Assembly: GCA_038329645.1 (NCBI GenBank)
Contig: JBBQNG010000043.1
Location: forward strand, 1-21,647
Origin: SZAS-79 sp038329645
GTDB lineage: Bacteria > Pseudomonadota > Gammaproteobacteria > Burkholderiales > SG8-39
Reading direction: 5' to 3'
Length of the DNA stretch: 21,647 nucleotides
Shown here: positions 1-7,958 of the stretch, piece after piece
Layout of the letters: the number at the start of each line of letters is the position of its first letter
Numbering within the stretch: the first letter of the stretch is position 1
The notes under the pieces: model-generated
Databases searched by the model: none
What the model was told of the DNA's origin: nothing
What the model saw: the letters and a program-made list of their open reading frames with translations, nothing else
Made by a program: the position numbers and the translations under genes

Positions 1-1
1 G

Positions 2-742
2 TTTCTTGCCGCTTCTGACCGGGCGGGACCAGAGGGCAAATCGCGGTCGCGGGTGCGATTCGGACGCTCGGCGTCCGCGGCGCTTCCCCCGGAACTGCAT
101 CGCGCGTTCGAGAAGAAGTTCGGCATCTCGATCATCGAGACGATGGGCATGACTGAAACGGCCGCGCCGATCTTTTCCAATCCGCTTGAGAAGAGCGCGC
201 GCAAGTACGGCTCGGTCGGCAAGCCCGCCGGCAGCGTCGCCCGGGTGGTAAGCCTCGCGGGCGTGCCGTGCAAGGCGGGGGAGATTGGTGAACTGGTGGT
301 CAAGGGCGACAACGTCATGCGCGAGTACTACTGCAATCCCGAAGAGACCGCGAAGGCTTTCGACGGCGACGGATGGATGCGCACCGGCGACCTCGGCTAC
401 GCGGACGAGGACGGCTACTACTTCGTCACGGGGCGGCTGAAGGAGGTCATTATCAAGGGCGGTGAGAACATTGCCCCGCGCGAGATCGATGATGTCCTCT
501 ATAAGCACCCGGCGGTCATGGATGCGGCGGCGGTCGGCATCCCGGACGCGCACTATGGCCAGGAGATTCTCTGCGCTGTGGTGTTGAAGCCGGGCAAGAG
601 CGCTTCAGAGGATGAACTTCGCGCCTTCTGCGAGAAGGAACTCGGGCGTTACAAAACGCCGAAAGTGTTCAAGTTCATGACCGACCTGCCAAAGGGCCCG
701 TCGGGCAAGGTGCAGAGGCTCAAGCTCCTCGATGCCGAATAA
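2..742 (+). CDS. Acyl-CoA synthetase (AMP-binding family), C-terminal part, cut by window start
   Basis: Adenylate-forming acyl-CoA/acid-CoA ligase, which activates a carboxylic acid with ATP and transfers it to CoA in the cytoplasm. The frame is open to the left edge, so the N-terminal half lies outside the window; the GTG at 53 is internal, not a real start. Visible ANL-superfamily signatures are the MGMTETAA motif (A5-like), then WMRTGDLGYADEDGYYFVTG with RLKEVIIKGGENIAP (A7/A8 hinge and start of the C-terminal lid), and near the end PKGPSGKVQR, which carries the lysine needed for adenylation. The stop at 742 lies 15 bases before a Bug solute-binding protein on the same strand, so the two may be co-transcribed and the Bug protein may deliver the acid that this enzyme activates. 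That link is inference, and the substrate cannot be read from the sequence. Confidence 0.92.
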   Translation, partial: FLAASDRAGPEGKSRSRVRFGRSASAALPPELHRAFEKKFGISIIETMGMTETAAPIFSNPLEKSARKYGSVGKPAGSVARVVSLAGVPCKAGEIGELVVKGDNVMREYYCNPEETAKAFDGDGWMRTGDLGYADEDGYYFVTGRLKEVIIKGGENIAPREIDDVLYKHPAVMDAAAVGIPDAHYGQEILCAVVLKPGKSASEDELRAFCEKELGRYKTPKVFKFMTDLPKGPSGKVQRLKLLDAE

Positions 743-757
743 GAAACGGAGGCAACC

Positions 758-1762
758 ATGAACGCAATGAAAAGCGGGGGAATGCGGGCATTTTATGGCC
801 GCCTGCCGGCATGGGCGATGGCTTTTTTCGCGGCGATGCTGCCTGTTGCCGCCGCGGCGCAGGCGTGGCCCACGAAACCGGTGAAGATGATCGTCGGCTA
901 TCCGCCCGGCGGCGGCACCAACACCGTCGCGCGGATGCTGGCCGATCACATGTCGAAATCCTTCGACCAGCAGGTCATCGTGGAGAACCGCCCCGGTGCC
1001 GGCGGCAGGATCGCGACGCTCTCCGTGGCGCGCTCGGACCCGGATGGCTACACGCTGATGTTCGCGTCGGATGCCGAGCTGACCATCGCACAGGTCACGG
1101 TCAAGGCGATGCCTTACGACCCGCTCAAGGACCTGCAGCCGATCGCACTGGCCGGCCGGGGGCCGTACGTGCTCGCCACTTACGCAGGATTTGCGCCGAA
1201 CACGCTTGCCGAGCTCATCGCCTATGCGAAGGCGAATCCGGGCAAGGTCAATTTCGGCTCGTTCGGCCGCGGCAGCCAGAACCACATGATCGACGAGCGC
1301 TTCAAGGCCGCGGCCGGCATCGCCACCACCCATATTCCCTACAAGGGCAGCGGGCCGGTCATCGTCGATCTCACCGGCGGGCAGATCCAGTACACGTTTG
1401 CGACGCCGGGCGCGACGCTGCCCCTGGCCAAGGCCGGCAAGCTGAAGATCCTGGCGGTGGCGGCGACCCAGCGGCTGTCGAAGGCGGACACGATACCGAC
1501 CATGAGCGAAGCGGGCCTGCCGGGCTTCACCGGCGGTTCCTGGTATGGTCTGCTCGCGCCGGCCGGCACGCCCGCGGCCATCGTCGAGCGCCTGAATGCC
1601 GAAGTCGTCTCGGGGCTCAACGCGCCCGAAATCCGCAGGACGCTGGAGGACCTCAGCATCCTGCCGGTCAGCAGCACGCCGGCCGAGCTGGCCAACCTGA
1701 TCCGTTCGGAGACCGAAAGCCTGCGCCAGCTGGCTTCGAAGATCGGCCTCGAGCCGGAATAG
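758..1762 (+). CDS. Bug/TctC-family tripartite tricarboxylate transporter substrate-binding protein
   Basis: Periplasmic solute-binding protein of the Bug family, whose members bind small carboxylates and related compounds for TTT transporters or act as orphan receptors. The ATG follows GGAGG at a good spacing. The N-terminus has a hydrophobic export signal ending around AAAAQA, and the mature protein starts with the family opening WPTKPVKMIVGYPPGGGTNTVARM. Other family landmarks are VIVENRPGAGG, a PDGYTLMF stretch and HIPYKGSGPVIVDLTGGQI. At 334 residues it has the normal length. No membrane components (TctA/TctB) lie nearby, so it looks like one of the many orphan Bug proteins. It sits directly behind the acyl-CoA synthetase gene. 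Ligand unknown. Confidence 0.93.
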   Translation: MNAMKSGGMRAFYGRLPAWAMAFFAAMLPVAAAAQAWPTKPVKMIVGYPPGGGTNTVARMLADHMSKSFDQQVIVENRPGAGGRIATLSVARSDPDGYTLMFASDAELTIAQVTVKAMPYDPLKDLQPIALAGRGPYVLATYAGFAPNTLAELIAYAKANPGKVNFGSFGRGSQNHMIDERFKAAAGIATTHIPYKGSGPVIVDLTGGQIQYTFATPGATLPLAKAGKLKILAVAATQRLSKADTIPTMSEAGLPGFTGGSWYGLLAPAGTPAAIVERLNAEVVSGLNAPEIRRTLEDLSILPVSSTPAELANLIRSETESLRQLASKIGLEPE

Positions 1763-1828
1763 GAGATGGCAGTATTTCGGATGGACAATGGCTCCAGGCG
1801 CGGAGCAGAGCCGAAAAATGGCAGTAAT

Positions 1829-2260
1829 TCAGATCTGCTGGCCGGCGATCCGTGCGAGCTGGCACCCGTTGGTGCGCCAGCTGCCGTCCGCCTGTCGCTG
1901 CATCGGGTAGATCGCAACCCAGGCGCGGCCTTCCGCGTCCGTCATGCGTACAGGCTGCACCACCTGGCCCTCGATGACGAGAGGCTGCTCGAACGCGACG
2001 CTCGACGGGCGGTACACGACGGCATAAGAGCGGCGGACCATGTCGACGAAATTCTCAGGCGAGCCGAATATCTCCCGGATGCCCGGAGTGGCGAGAGAGA
2101 ATGCGCGCGCCGCGTCGTCCTTCGCGAAGGCATCGAGCTGCGCCTCGATGACTTCGCGGACCGCGCGCGTATCGGCCGGCGAAACCGGGCCCTGGGCTGA
2201 AGAAGTCAGCGCAGACAAGGCAAGAAGGGTGGCGCATAGCGCGCGCAGCAATGCTGTCAT
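1829..2260 (-). CDS. Small exported protein, DUF4864-like
   Basis: A 143-residue protein starting at the ATG read leftward from 2260 (MTALLRALCATLLALSALTSSAQG). This start gives a clear signal peptide; upstream in-frame codons are antisense to the neighbouring Bug gene and were not used. The mature part has an NTF2-like feel: a helix with AVREVIEAQLDAFAKDDAARAFSLA, then GIREIFGSPENFVDMV, then strands with VIEGQVVQPVRM and WVAIYPMQRQADGSWRTNGCQL. This pattern matches my memory of the DUF4864 family, small secreted proteins of unknown function. It begins 16 bases after the Bug gene that precedes it on this strand and is probably the last gene of a sulfatase-Bug-DUF4864 run. No catalytic role can be assigned. 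Confidence 0.8.
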   Translation of the reverse strand: MTALLRALCATLLALSALTSSAQGPVSPADTRAVREVIEAQLDAFAKDDAARAFSLATPGIREIFGSPENFVDMVRRSYAVVYRPSSVAFEQPLVIEGQVVQPVRMTDAEGRAWVAIYPMQRQADGSWRTNGCQLARIAGQQI

Positions 2261-2276
2261 GCGCAAAGTATAAATC

Positions 2277-3239
2277 TCAGTCGACCCGGGCGCCGGATTG
2301 CGCAACGACCTTCGCCCATTTCGGCACTTCGTTGCGCAGGAAGGCGCGGAATTCGTCGGGACCCGCGCCGCTGTACTCCAGGCCCATCGTATCGAACCGG
2401 CCGCGGACTTCCGGTCGCTGCATGCCTTCGGCAACTGCACCGTGCAGCTTGTCCACGATCGCCTTAGGCGTCGAGGCGGGGGCAAGCAGCCCCTGCCACC
2501 CGACCACTTCGAACCCCGCGACACCCGATTCGTCGATCGTCGGAACCGAGGGAAAAACCGCGGAGCGCTTGCGCGACGATATCGCCAGGGCGTTGAGGCG
2601 GCCGCCCTTGATATAGGGCACCGCCTCCGAGAAGGCCGCGAACATGGCGTCGGACTGGCCGGCGAGCAAAACCGTGATCGCGGCCGCGCCGCCCTTGTAC
2701 GGGACGTGGACGATATCCAGGCCCGCCATGGATTTCAGCAGCTCCATGGCCAGGTGCTGGGGCGTGCCGCTCCCGGCCGACGCGTAGTTCATCTTTCCGG
2801 GGCTCGCTTTGGCCGACGCGAGGAACTGCTCGAAAGTGGAATTCGGTGAAACCGTGGGGACCAGCAGCAGGCTGGGCACGGTAGCAAGCATCGTAACGGG
2901 CGCGAAATCACGGATCGGGTCGTAGCCGACGCTCTTGTACAGGCTCGGATTGATCGTTAGCGGTGTGGACGTGAAGAGCAGGGTGTAGCCGTCCCCCGGT
3001 GCCTTCGCGACCGCTTCGTGGGCGATATTGCCTGCCGCCCCGGCGCGGTTCTCGACGACCACGGGCTGGGACCACTGTTCCTGCAGGCGGGCGGCCGCCA
3101 TGCGCGCAAGTGTGTCCGTTGCGCCGCCGGGCGGGAACCCGACGATGATCCTGATCGTTTTGGAAGGATAGTCCTGCGCGTACGCAAAACCGGAAAATAC
3201 AGCCAGGGCAAATATCGCCGCTCTCATGCTACGTTGCAC
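2277..3239 (-). CDS. Bug/TctC-family substrate-binding protein
   Basis: Second Bug-family periplasmic solute-binding protein. The mature domain opens with DYPSKTIRIIVGFPPGGATDTLARM and carries VVVENRAGAAGNIAHEAVAKA, PGDGYTLLF and VHVPYKGGAAAITVLLAGQ, all typical of the family. I place the start at the GTG read from 3239 because an AGGAGGT sequence lies a few bases upstream of it. The ATG four codons further in (3227) is the alternative, but it leaves a long spacing to that site. Either start gives a signal peptide ending near GFAYAQ. It follows the sulfatase gene after about 35 bases, so the pair is probably one transcript and the binding protein may capture a substrate or product related to the sulfatase. 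That is inference. Confidence 0.92.
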   Translation of the reverse strand: MQRSMRAAIFALAVFSGFAYAQDYPSKTIRIIVGFPPGGATDTLARMAAARLQEQWSQPVVVENRAGAAGNIAHEAVAKAPGDGYTLLFTSTPLTINPSLYKSVGYDPIRDFAPVTMLATVPSLLLVPTVSPNSTFEQFLASAKASPGKMNYASAGSGTPQHLAMELLKSMAGLDIVHVPYKGGAAAITVLLAGQSDAMFAAFSEAVPYIKGGRLNALAISSRKRSAVFPSVPTIDESGVAGFEVVGWQGLLAPASTPKAIVDKLHGAVAEGMQRPEVRGRFDTMGLEYSGAGPDEFRAFLRNEVPKWAKVVAQSGARVD

Positions 3240-3274
3240 TTGACCTCCTCCTGCGATTGGACAGCCGGGGCCGC

Positions 3275-4795
3275 TCATTGCGACGGAAGTCCATAGCGCG
3301 CGAACATCTCTCCCGGAGCGTTGTTTCCGTGCATCAATGCCGCTATCTCTTTACGAATCCGGGAAACCAGGGCCGCGTCGGTAACCGGCGTGCGCTGCGA
3401 GGGATCGACGCCGAGGTCGAACAGCGCGTCATGCGCTTCCAGGAGCGGATAGCGCCGCGTCATGTTCGCCGTGGCGTCCTTCTGTACCGGCAACCGCCAC
3501 ACCGGGTATCCGCGCGTGAACGGCAGATCGCGCACCACTTCGGCCGCGTCGAATTCGCTTGCCTCGAAAAAGGTACGCATATGCGCGGGCATCAGCGTGT
3601 ACTGGAAAAGATCGGCCTCGAAGGGCTCGTGCGGATACATGAAATACGAGTACCGGCCGTCGGTGTAGTTGATGGCTGCGCCGAACTGGCCAAAGATACA
3701 CCCCGTCCTACCTTTCGAATCCTTCCCGCGCAAGACGGACATCAGGCTCGACCCCGTGACTTCGGCCGGAACCGGCCGATCAAAAATGTCGAGCATCGTC
3801 GGCATCAGATCGATCGCCTGCGTAAGCGCACCGGAGCGTGCAGGCGCGATCCAGGAGTTGCGCGGCGCGGCGACTGTGAGGGGAATGTGCGCCACTTCGT
3901 TGTAGAACGGCGGCCGGTTCTTGCCCAGGTATTCCTTCTCTCCCAGCAGCAGGCCATGGTCCGTGGACATGATGAGCCACGTGTCGCGCCACAGGTCATG
4001 CTTGTCGAAGCAGTCGAGCAACTCGCCGAGGTAGTGATCGCAGGCAGCGACGAGCGCTGCGTAGTTGGCCCGCAGCGCGCGCAACAAGGCCGGATCGACA
4101 TCGCTGCGCCCGTAGCTCGGCCAGTCGAAGATCTTGCCGCCGAGAGCGTCGGGGAATTCGCGCAGGAACCGCTCCGGTGCGAAGAACGGCTCATGCGGGT
4201 CGAAGCATTCAAGATGCAGGAGCCAGTCGTCGTCCGCGCCGTGGGCATCGAGAAATCCGCGCGCCGCATCGAAGCATTGCGCCATCGGGAACTCACCGGT
4301 GGCTTCGAGATGGTCGCGGTTGATGTAATACGGGAGCTTGGAATTGATATCCGGCGAGAAATCGTGCTGACGCTCGTGGAACCGCTCCCGCCAGCGCTCC
4401 GGCGCCGGACGGATCGCCGGTCGCCACTTGTCCTTCTCCTGGCCGCGGATGAACTCCCAGGAGGAGTAACGGCCGTGGAAGCCCGTGCCACCGTCCTCGA
4501 AGTAGTGATAGTGGTCGGTGATCAGGTGCGTGTAGATGCCGCTTGCGCGCAGGATTTCGGCCAGCGAATGGTCGAAGGGTTCCATGGGTCCCCAGCCGCG
4601 ATGGAGGAAATTGAGCCGCCCGGTCTGGATGTCGCGCCGCGCCGGCATGCAGGGGAGGCTGCCCACGAAATGGCGGTCGAACACCACGGAGTGCTTCGCA
4701 AGGCGCTCGAAATTCGGTGTGCGCGGCGCTGTGGGCTCGTAACACGACAGCGCATGCCGGTTGAGCGAATCGAACAGCAGGAATACGCACTTCAT
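3275..4795 (-). CDS. Sulfatase-family hydrolase (formylglycine-dependent)
   Basis: A 506-residue member of the alkaline-phosphatase-like sulfatase superfamily, which hydrolyses sulfate esters or, in the related branch, phosphonate monoesters. The activation motif Cys49-Met-Pro-Ala-Arg53 is intact; this Cys is converted to formylglycine in active members. The N-terminal metal site begins with FLLFDSLNRH (Asp9), and the second metal motif is STDHGLLLGEKEYLGK (Asp-His). The region around NEVAHIPLTV is also typical. There is no signal peptide, so a cytoplasmic location is likely, in contrast to the many periplasmic arylsulfatases. It diverges from the Bug gene at 4915 and precedes a second Bug gene on its own strand. 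The real substrate is not readable. No sulfatase-maturating enzyme is in the window. Confidence 0.92.
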   Translation of the reverse strand: MKCVFLLFDSLNRHALSCYEPTAPRTPNFERLAKHSVVFDRHFVGSLPCMPARRDIQTGRLNFLHRGWGPMEPFDHSLAEILRASGIYTHLITDHYHYFEDGGTGFHGRYSSWEFIRGQEKDKWRPAIRPAPERWRERFHERQHDFSPDINSKLPYYINRDHLEATGEFPMAQCFDAARGFLDAHGADDDWLLHLECFDPHEPFFAPERFLREFPDALGGKIFDWPSYGRSDVDPALLRALRANYAALVAACDHYLGELLDCFDKHDLWRDTWLIMSTDHGLLLGEKEYLGKNRPPFYNEVAHIPLTVAAPRNSWIAPARSGALTQAIDLMPTMLDIFDRPVPAEVTGSSLMSVLRGKDSKGRTGCIFGQFGAAINYTDGRYSYFMYPHEPFEADLFQYTLMPAHMRTFFEASEFDAAEVVRDLPFTRGYPVWRLPVQKDATANMTRRYPLLEAHDALFDLGVDPSQRTPVTDAALVSRIRKEIAALMHGNNAPGEMFARYGLPSQ

Positions 4796-4818
4796 GACGG
4801 GGAACCGGAAATCACTGA

Positions 4819-4838
4819 CAATCGATCATATACGATTG
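4819..4838. promoter_or_regulatory. Candidate operator in the sulfatase/Bug divergent promoter
   Basis: Inverted repeat CAATCG-N8-CGATTG with perfect 6-bp arms around an AT-rich centre. It lies in the 119-bp space between the divergent sulfatase (start 4795) and Bug (start 4915) genes. The spacing of one helical turn plus a few bases suits a dimeric repressor or activator. No regulator gene is next to it. The symmetry is seen directly; the regulatory role is inferred. Confidence 0.45.
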
Positions 4839-4914
4839 CCTGCGCCGGCCTGCCCCTCAACCCTCAGAGCGAAATGCCGCCCATGATCCCAGAAAAGCTT
4901 GTGGAGCCGTACGT

Positions 4915-5865
4915 ATGAGACTTTTAGCTGCACTGTTGCTGGCCTGCTCGTTCGCCGCGAACGCACAGCAGGGCTTTCCCGGCAAGCCGATCCGCATCAT
5001 CATTCCTTTCACCGCCGGCGGCACGAACGACATCCTCGCGCGCCTGCTTGCGCCGAAGCTTGGCGATGCGCTCGGTCAGCCCGTAATCGTCGACAACCGC
5101 CCGGGCGGTAATACCGTGATCGCCTCGAACGAGCTGCTCAAGTCCCCGCCGGACGGCACGGCGCTGCTGCTGCCGGGAAATTCGCATGTGCTGGTGCCTT
5201 ACCTGTCCAGGGCGCCGCTGCCGTTCGACTCGTTGAAGGATTTTGCGCCGGTGGCAAGCCTTGCTCGCACGGGCCTGTTCCTGGTCGTTACGCCGTCGCT
5301 TCCCGTTCATTCGCTGCAGGAGTTCATCGCCCTCGCGAAGGCCAAGCCAGGGACGCTCAACAGTGCAGCGCCAGGTGGATCAGTCAACCAGCTCGCCACC
5401 GAAATGTTCAACGGGCTCGCAGGGGTGAAGCTGGTGCATATCCCCTATAAGGGTTCGGCGCCGGCGGTGGCGGATGTCATGGCCGGGCAGGCGCAGTTGT
5501 CATTCCAGACGCCGGCGACAGTGCTTGGCAACGTCAGGTCGGGAAGATTGCGGGCGCTGGCGATTTCGGGCGATACGCCGTTTGCGGACCCGAAGGTGCC
5601 GACATTCACGCAAGCCGGACTGCCCGGATTCGACGTCGGCCTGTGGTTCGGCTTGCTCGCGCATGGTGCGACACCGAGGCCGATCGTCGAGCGCCTGTCG
5701 GCCGAAGTGGCGAAGATCCTGGCCATGCCGGATTTTCGCGAGAAGGTCGCGGCGCAAGGCCTGGAGGTGTTTGTCTCCACGCCCGAGCAGTATGGGACGC
5801 TCCTGCGCAACGAATCGGAAAAATTCGCGCGGATCGTCAAGGCCGCCGGGATCCAGCCCGAATGA
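4915..5865 (+). CDS. Bug/TctC-family substrate-binding protein
   Basis: Third Bug-family periplasmic binding protein, 316 residues. It has a short signal peptide (MRLLAALLLACSFAANAQQ), the family opening FPGKPIRIIIPFTAGGTNDILARLL, VIVDNRPGGNTVIAS and later VHIPYKGSAPAVADVMAGQAQL. A GGAG lies about ten bases before the ATG. The stop codon overlaps the start of the following M24 hydrolase gene as ATGA, so the two are almost certainly translated from one message and the binding protein probably feeds that enzyme or its pathway. The nearest upstream feature is the inverted repeat at 4819-4838. Ligand unknown. Confidence 0.93.
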   Translation: MRLLAALLLACSFAANAQQGFPGKPIRIIIPFTAGGTNDILARLLAPKLGDALGQPVIVDNRPGGNTVIASNELLKSPPDGTALLLPGNSHVLVPYLSRAPLPFDSLKDFAPVASLARTGLFLVVTPSLPVHSLQEFIALAKAKPGTLNSAAPGGSVNQLATEMFNGLAGVKLVHIPYKGSAPAVADVMAGQAQLSFQTPATVLGNVRSGRLRALAISGDTPFADPKVPTFTQAGLPGFDVGLWFGLLAHGATPRPIVERLSAEVAKILAMPDFREKVAAQGLEVFVSTPEQYGTLLRNESEKFARIVKAAGIQPE

Positions 5866-6992
5866 ACCCGAACAAGAAAATCAGCGCGAACGTCCCGCGG
5901 CTGCATGCACTGATGGATGAAGCGGGACTCGACGCGCTGGTGCTCCGCTCGGGACAGAATTTCACCTATCTCTCCGGCGTCGTGTACCCGGGCACGCTGC
6001 AGCGGCACATGGACCTCACGGACTCGACGCGCCCGGTGATCCTCCTCTGGCCGCGCAACGGCGAGCCCGTGATCCTCACGAACAAGACGGCCGAGGGCCT
6101 CGCGCGGCGCGACGGGTGGGTGGAGAAGGTCGTGCTCTACGAAGCCTACGTGGATTCGCCACAGGAAAAACTCGCTGAAGTCATCCGGCAGGCCGGGCTT
6201 GCCTCGGCGAACGTCGGCTTCGAGAAGGACTATTTCAGCGCGCTGCACTGGGAAGCCGTGCAAAAAGCACTGCCGAAAATGCAGATGGTCGAGTGCACAA
6301 CGCTCATGGATCGCGTCCGCTGGATCAAGACGGATGACGAAGTGCAGATGATCCGCCGCGCGGCTGACATGCTCGATGACGCGTATCTCGAGACTTTCAA
6401 GCGCATCCGCTTCGGCGACACCGAGCGCAAGATCCACGCCGACATGATGGGAACGTGCCTGCGCCTCGGGTTCGAATGGGCGCACGGCATCCTCAACTCC
6501 TTCAAGAACACGATTCCGTACGCCGGGGAAAGCGATTTCGTTCTCGAGAAGGGCGACGCGATCCGGACCGACTATGTCGGCTACCTGCAGAGCTACCCGG
6601 GGCACCAGTCGCGCACGGTGATCATGGGAGAGCCCACGGCGGGGCAGAAGCGGGACTATGCCATCAACCTCGAGGTCCACCGCAACACGTTGGACCGCTG
6701 CCGGGCCGGGGCACGTGTGCATGACCTGTGGCAGATGACGATGACCGAATACGCTGCCGTCGGCTGGCCGGACCATCACATGCTGATCGGCCACGGCGTC
6801 GGTGCCTGGTGGCACCAGCAGGAGCCGATCCTGCGCAGGAAGAGCGAGCTGGTGCTGGAAGAAGGGATGGTCCTCGCGCTCGAACCGCACGTGAATTTCT
6901 GGCACGTGCAGGACATGGTGCTGGTCACCGACGGGGCGCCTATCCTGCTATCTCCGAAATTCAGTACCGATGAACCTTTCGTAGCGGGGTGA
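5862..6992 (+). CDS. M24 (pita-bread fold) peptidase/hydrolase with altered metal ligands
   Basis: A 376-residue protein of the Xaa-Pro aminopeptidase/creatinase superfamily. The N-terminal creatinase-like domain covers roughly residues 1-150 and the pita-bread catalytic domain roughly 155-376. The five metal-ligand positions can be read. Asp237 (RTDYVG), His311 (GHGVGAWWH) and Glu341 (ALEPHV) are kept. The second Asp of the usual D-x10-D pair is His248, and the last Glu, normally in an EDMVLVT-like motif, is Gln350 (VQDMVLVT). That departure argues against a classical dinuclear prolidase and points towards the creatinase-like side of the family, whose members cleave C-N bonds of small molecules without the standard metal pair, or to a different metal. 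The start is the ATG overlapping the upstream Bug stop (ATGA). Its coupling to a small-molecule binding protein fits a catabolic hydrolase. Confidence 0.88.
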   Translation: MNPNKKISANVPRLHALMDEAGLDALVLRSGQNFTYLSGVVYPGTLQRHMDLTDSTRPVILLWPRNGEPVILTNKTAEGLARRDGWVEKVVLYEAYVDSPQEKLAEVIRQAGLASANVGFEKDYFSALHWEAVQKALPKMQMVECTTLMDRVRWIKTDDEVQMIRRAADMLDDAYLETFKRIRFGDTERKIHADMMGTCLRLGFEWAHGILNSFKNTIPYAGESDFVLEKGDAIRTDYVGYLQSYPGHQSRTVIMGEPTAGQKRDYAINLEVHRNTLDRCRAGARVHDLWQMTMTEYAAVGWPDHHMLIGHGVGAWWHQQEPILRRKSELVLEEGMVLALEPHVNFWHVQDMVLVTDGAPILLSPKFSTDEPFVAG

Positions 6993-7010
6993 AATGCCTC
7001 CGGCAACGCG

Positions 7011-7958
7011 TCACTTTTGCCTTGCCGCGTCCCGCATGCAGGCCAACGAGCGCATCGCAATCCCCGAAGCGACGTTGCAGCCGGGCGAGAGGATGAAATT
7101 GCGCGCGCCGCCCGCCTGCGTCAGCGCGTCGGCGACCTCGGCGCGGATCTCGGGCAGCGATCGTTCCTGCAGCCGCGTCTCGTCCACACCGCCCATTAGG
7201 CACTTGGGCGTGAGTTTGCGCACCGTGGCGATCGAAGGATTGCCCTGGAGGCGATCGGACCAGCTGAGCGCTTCGCAGGGATAGGCGAGGACGCGGGTCA
7301 GGTCGAGTGGATTGCCGTGGGCGTGCACGAGGCGAACCAGCCCTTCCATCGCGCCGAGTAGACGCAGGTCGTAAGGCTCGTGGAAGGCGCGGAACTCGGC
7401 GTCGCTTATTCCCCGCGAAGAGGGCGCGAGGATGCAGGCATTGGTGGCGTAAAGGACGCCATCGACCGGTACTTTCCTGATCTCGGCGACGTAATCCACA
7501 AACGTGTCGGTGAGCGCGGCGAGCATTGCACCGGCCTCGCCGGGATGGCTGCGGATAAAGGCGGCCCTGGAGAAGCCGACCGCGAACAGCAGGGAGAAGA
7601 ACGGCTCGAACAGCGTATCGATGAGCGCTACGTCCGGTCCCAGGCTCTCGCGCATGATGTGCAGGCACTTGATCTGCTCCGCGAACATGCGCTCCGACAT
7701 CGGTATCTTCGAGAATCTCAGCATGTCAGCCGGTGTTTCTATTGTCTCAAGGCCGGGCGGCGGCGCAAGCCGATAGTCGTTCATCGCCTTGCAGATATCC
7801 CAGTCGCAGGCTGCGTGGAAGGCAAGCTGGCGGCGTGCATTCTCTTCCCCATCCACGCCATCGGTCGCGAAATTGCACCACGCGACTGTCGGCGGGTAGT
7901 CCACGGGGGCTCCGCGCACGGCGGCCAGGAATCGCTGCTTCTTGTTCATGGGTCTCAT
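7011..7958 (-). CDS. Uroporphyrinogen decarboxylase-superfamily protein (methyltransferase-like branch)
   Basis: A 315-residue UROD-fold protein. It opens with MNKKQRFLAAVRGAPVDYPP, which matches the start of the MtaA/MtbA/CmuA-like branch rather than haem-biosynthetic HemE. Members of this branch move methyl groups between corrinoids, thiols and other substrates, using a zinc held by His-x-Cys and a later Cys. Here the late Cys is present (ILSPGCNVASG), but the H-x-C position reads VHAHGNP, so the first Cys is replaced by His. The start is chosen at the ATG read from 7958 because it overlaps the upstream flavoprotein stop as ATGA; a second ATG three codons in (7949) is possible. No corrinoid protein is adjacent. 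The reaction cannot be named. Confidence 0.82.
   Translation of the reverse strand: MRPMNKKQRFLAAVRGAPVDYPPTVAWCNFATDGVDGEENARRQLAFHAACDWDICKAMNDYRLAPPPGLETIETPADMLRFSKIPMSERMFAEQIKCLHIMRESLGPDVALIDTLFEPFFSLLFAVGFSRAAFIRSHPGEAGAMLAALTDTFVDYVAEIRKVPVDGVLYATNACILAPSSRGISDAEFRAFHEPYDLRLLGAMEGLVRLVHAHGNPLDLTRVLAYPCEALSWSDRLQGNPSIATVRKLTPKCLMGGVDETRLQERSLPEIRAEVADALTQAGGARNFILSPGCNVASGIAMRSLACMRDAARQK

Noticed and set aside
1763..1828. Possible terminator or small gene between the first Bug gene and the DUF4864-like gene
   Set aside because: The 66-bp convergent gap has only a repeated ATGGCAGTA/ATGGCAGTAATT-like word and no stable stem with a T-run.
3257..4918. Long plus-strand open frame of 553 codons opposite the sulfatase
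   Set aside because: It is antisense to a protein with intact sulfatase motifs, and its translation is Arg/Val-rich with no recognisable domain, as expected for a GC-rich shadow frame.
5445..6905. Minus-strand open frame of 486 codons opposite the M24 hydrolase
   Set aside because: The opposite strand encodes a clear pita-bread enzyme coupled to an upstream gene; the minus-strand product has no family features.
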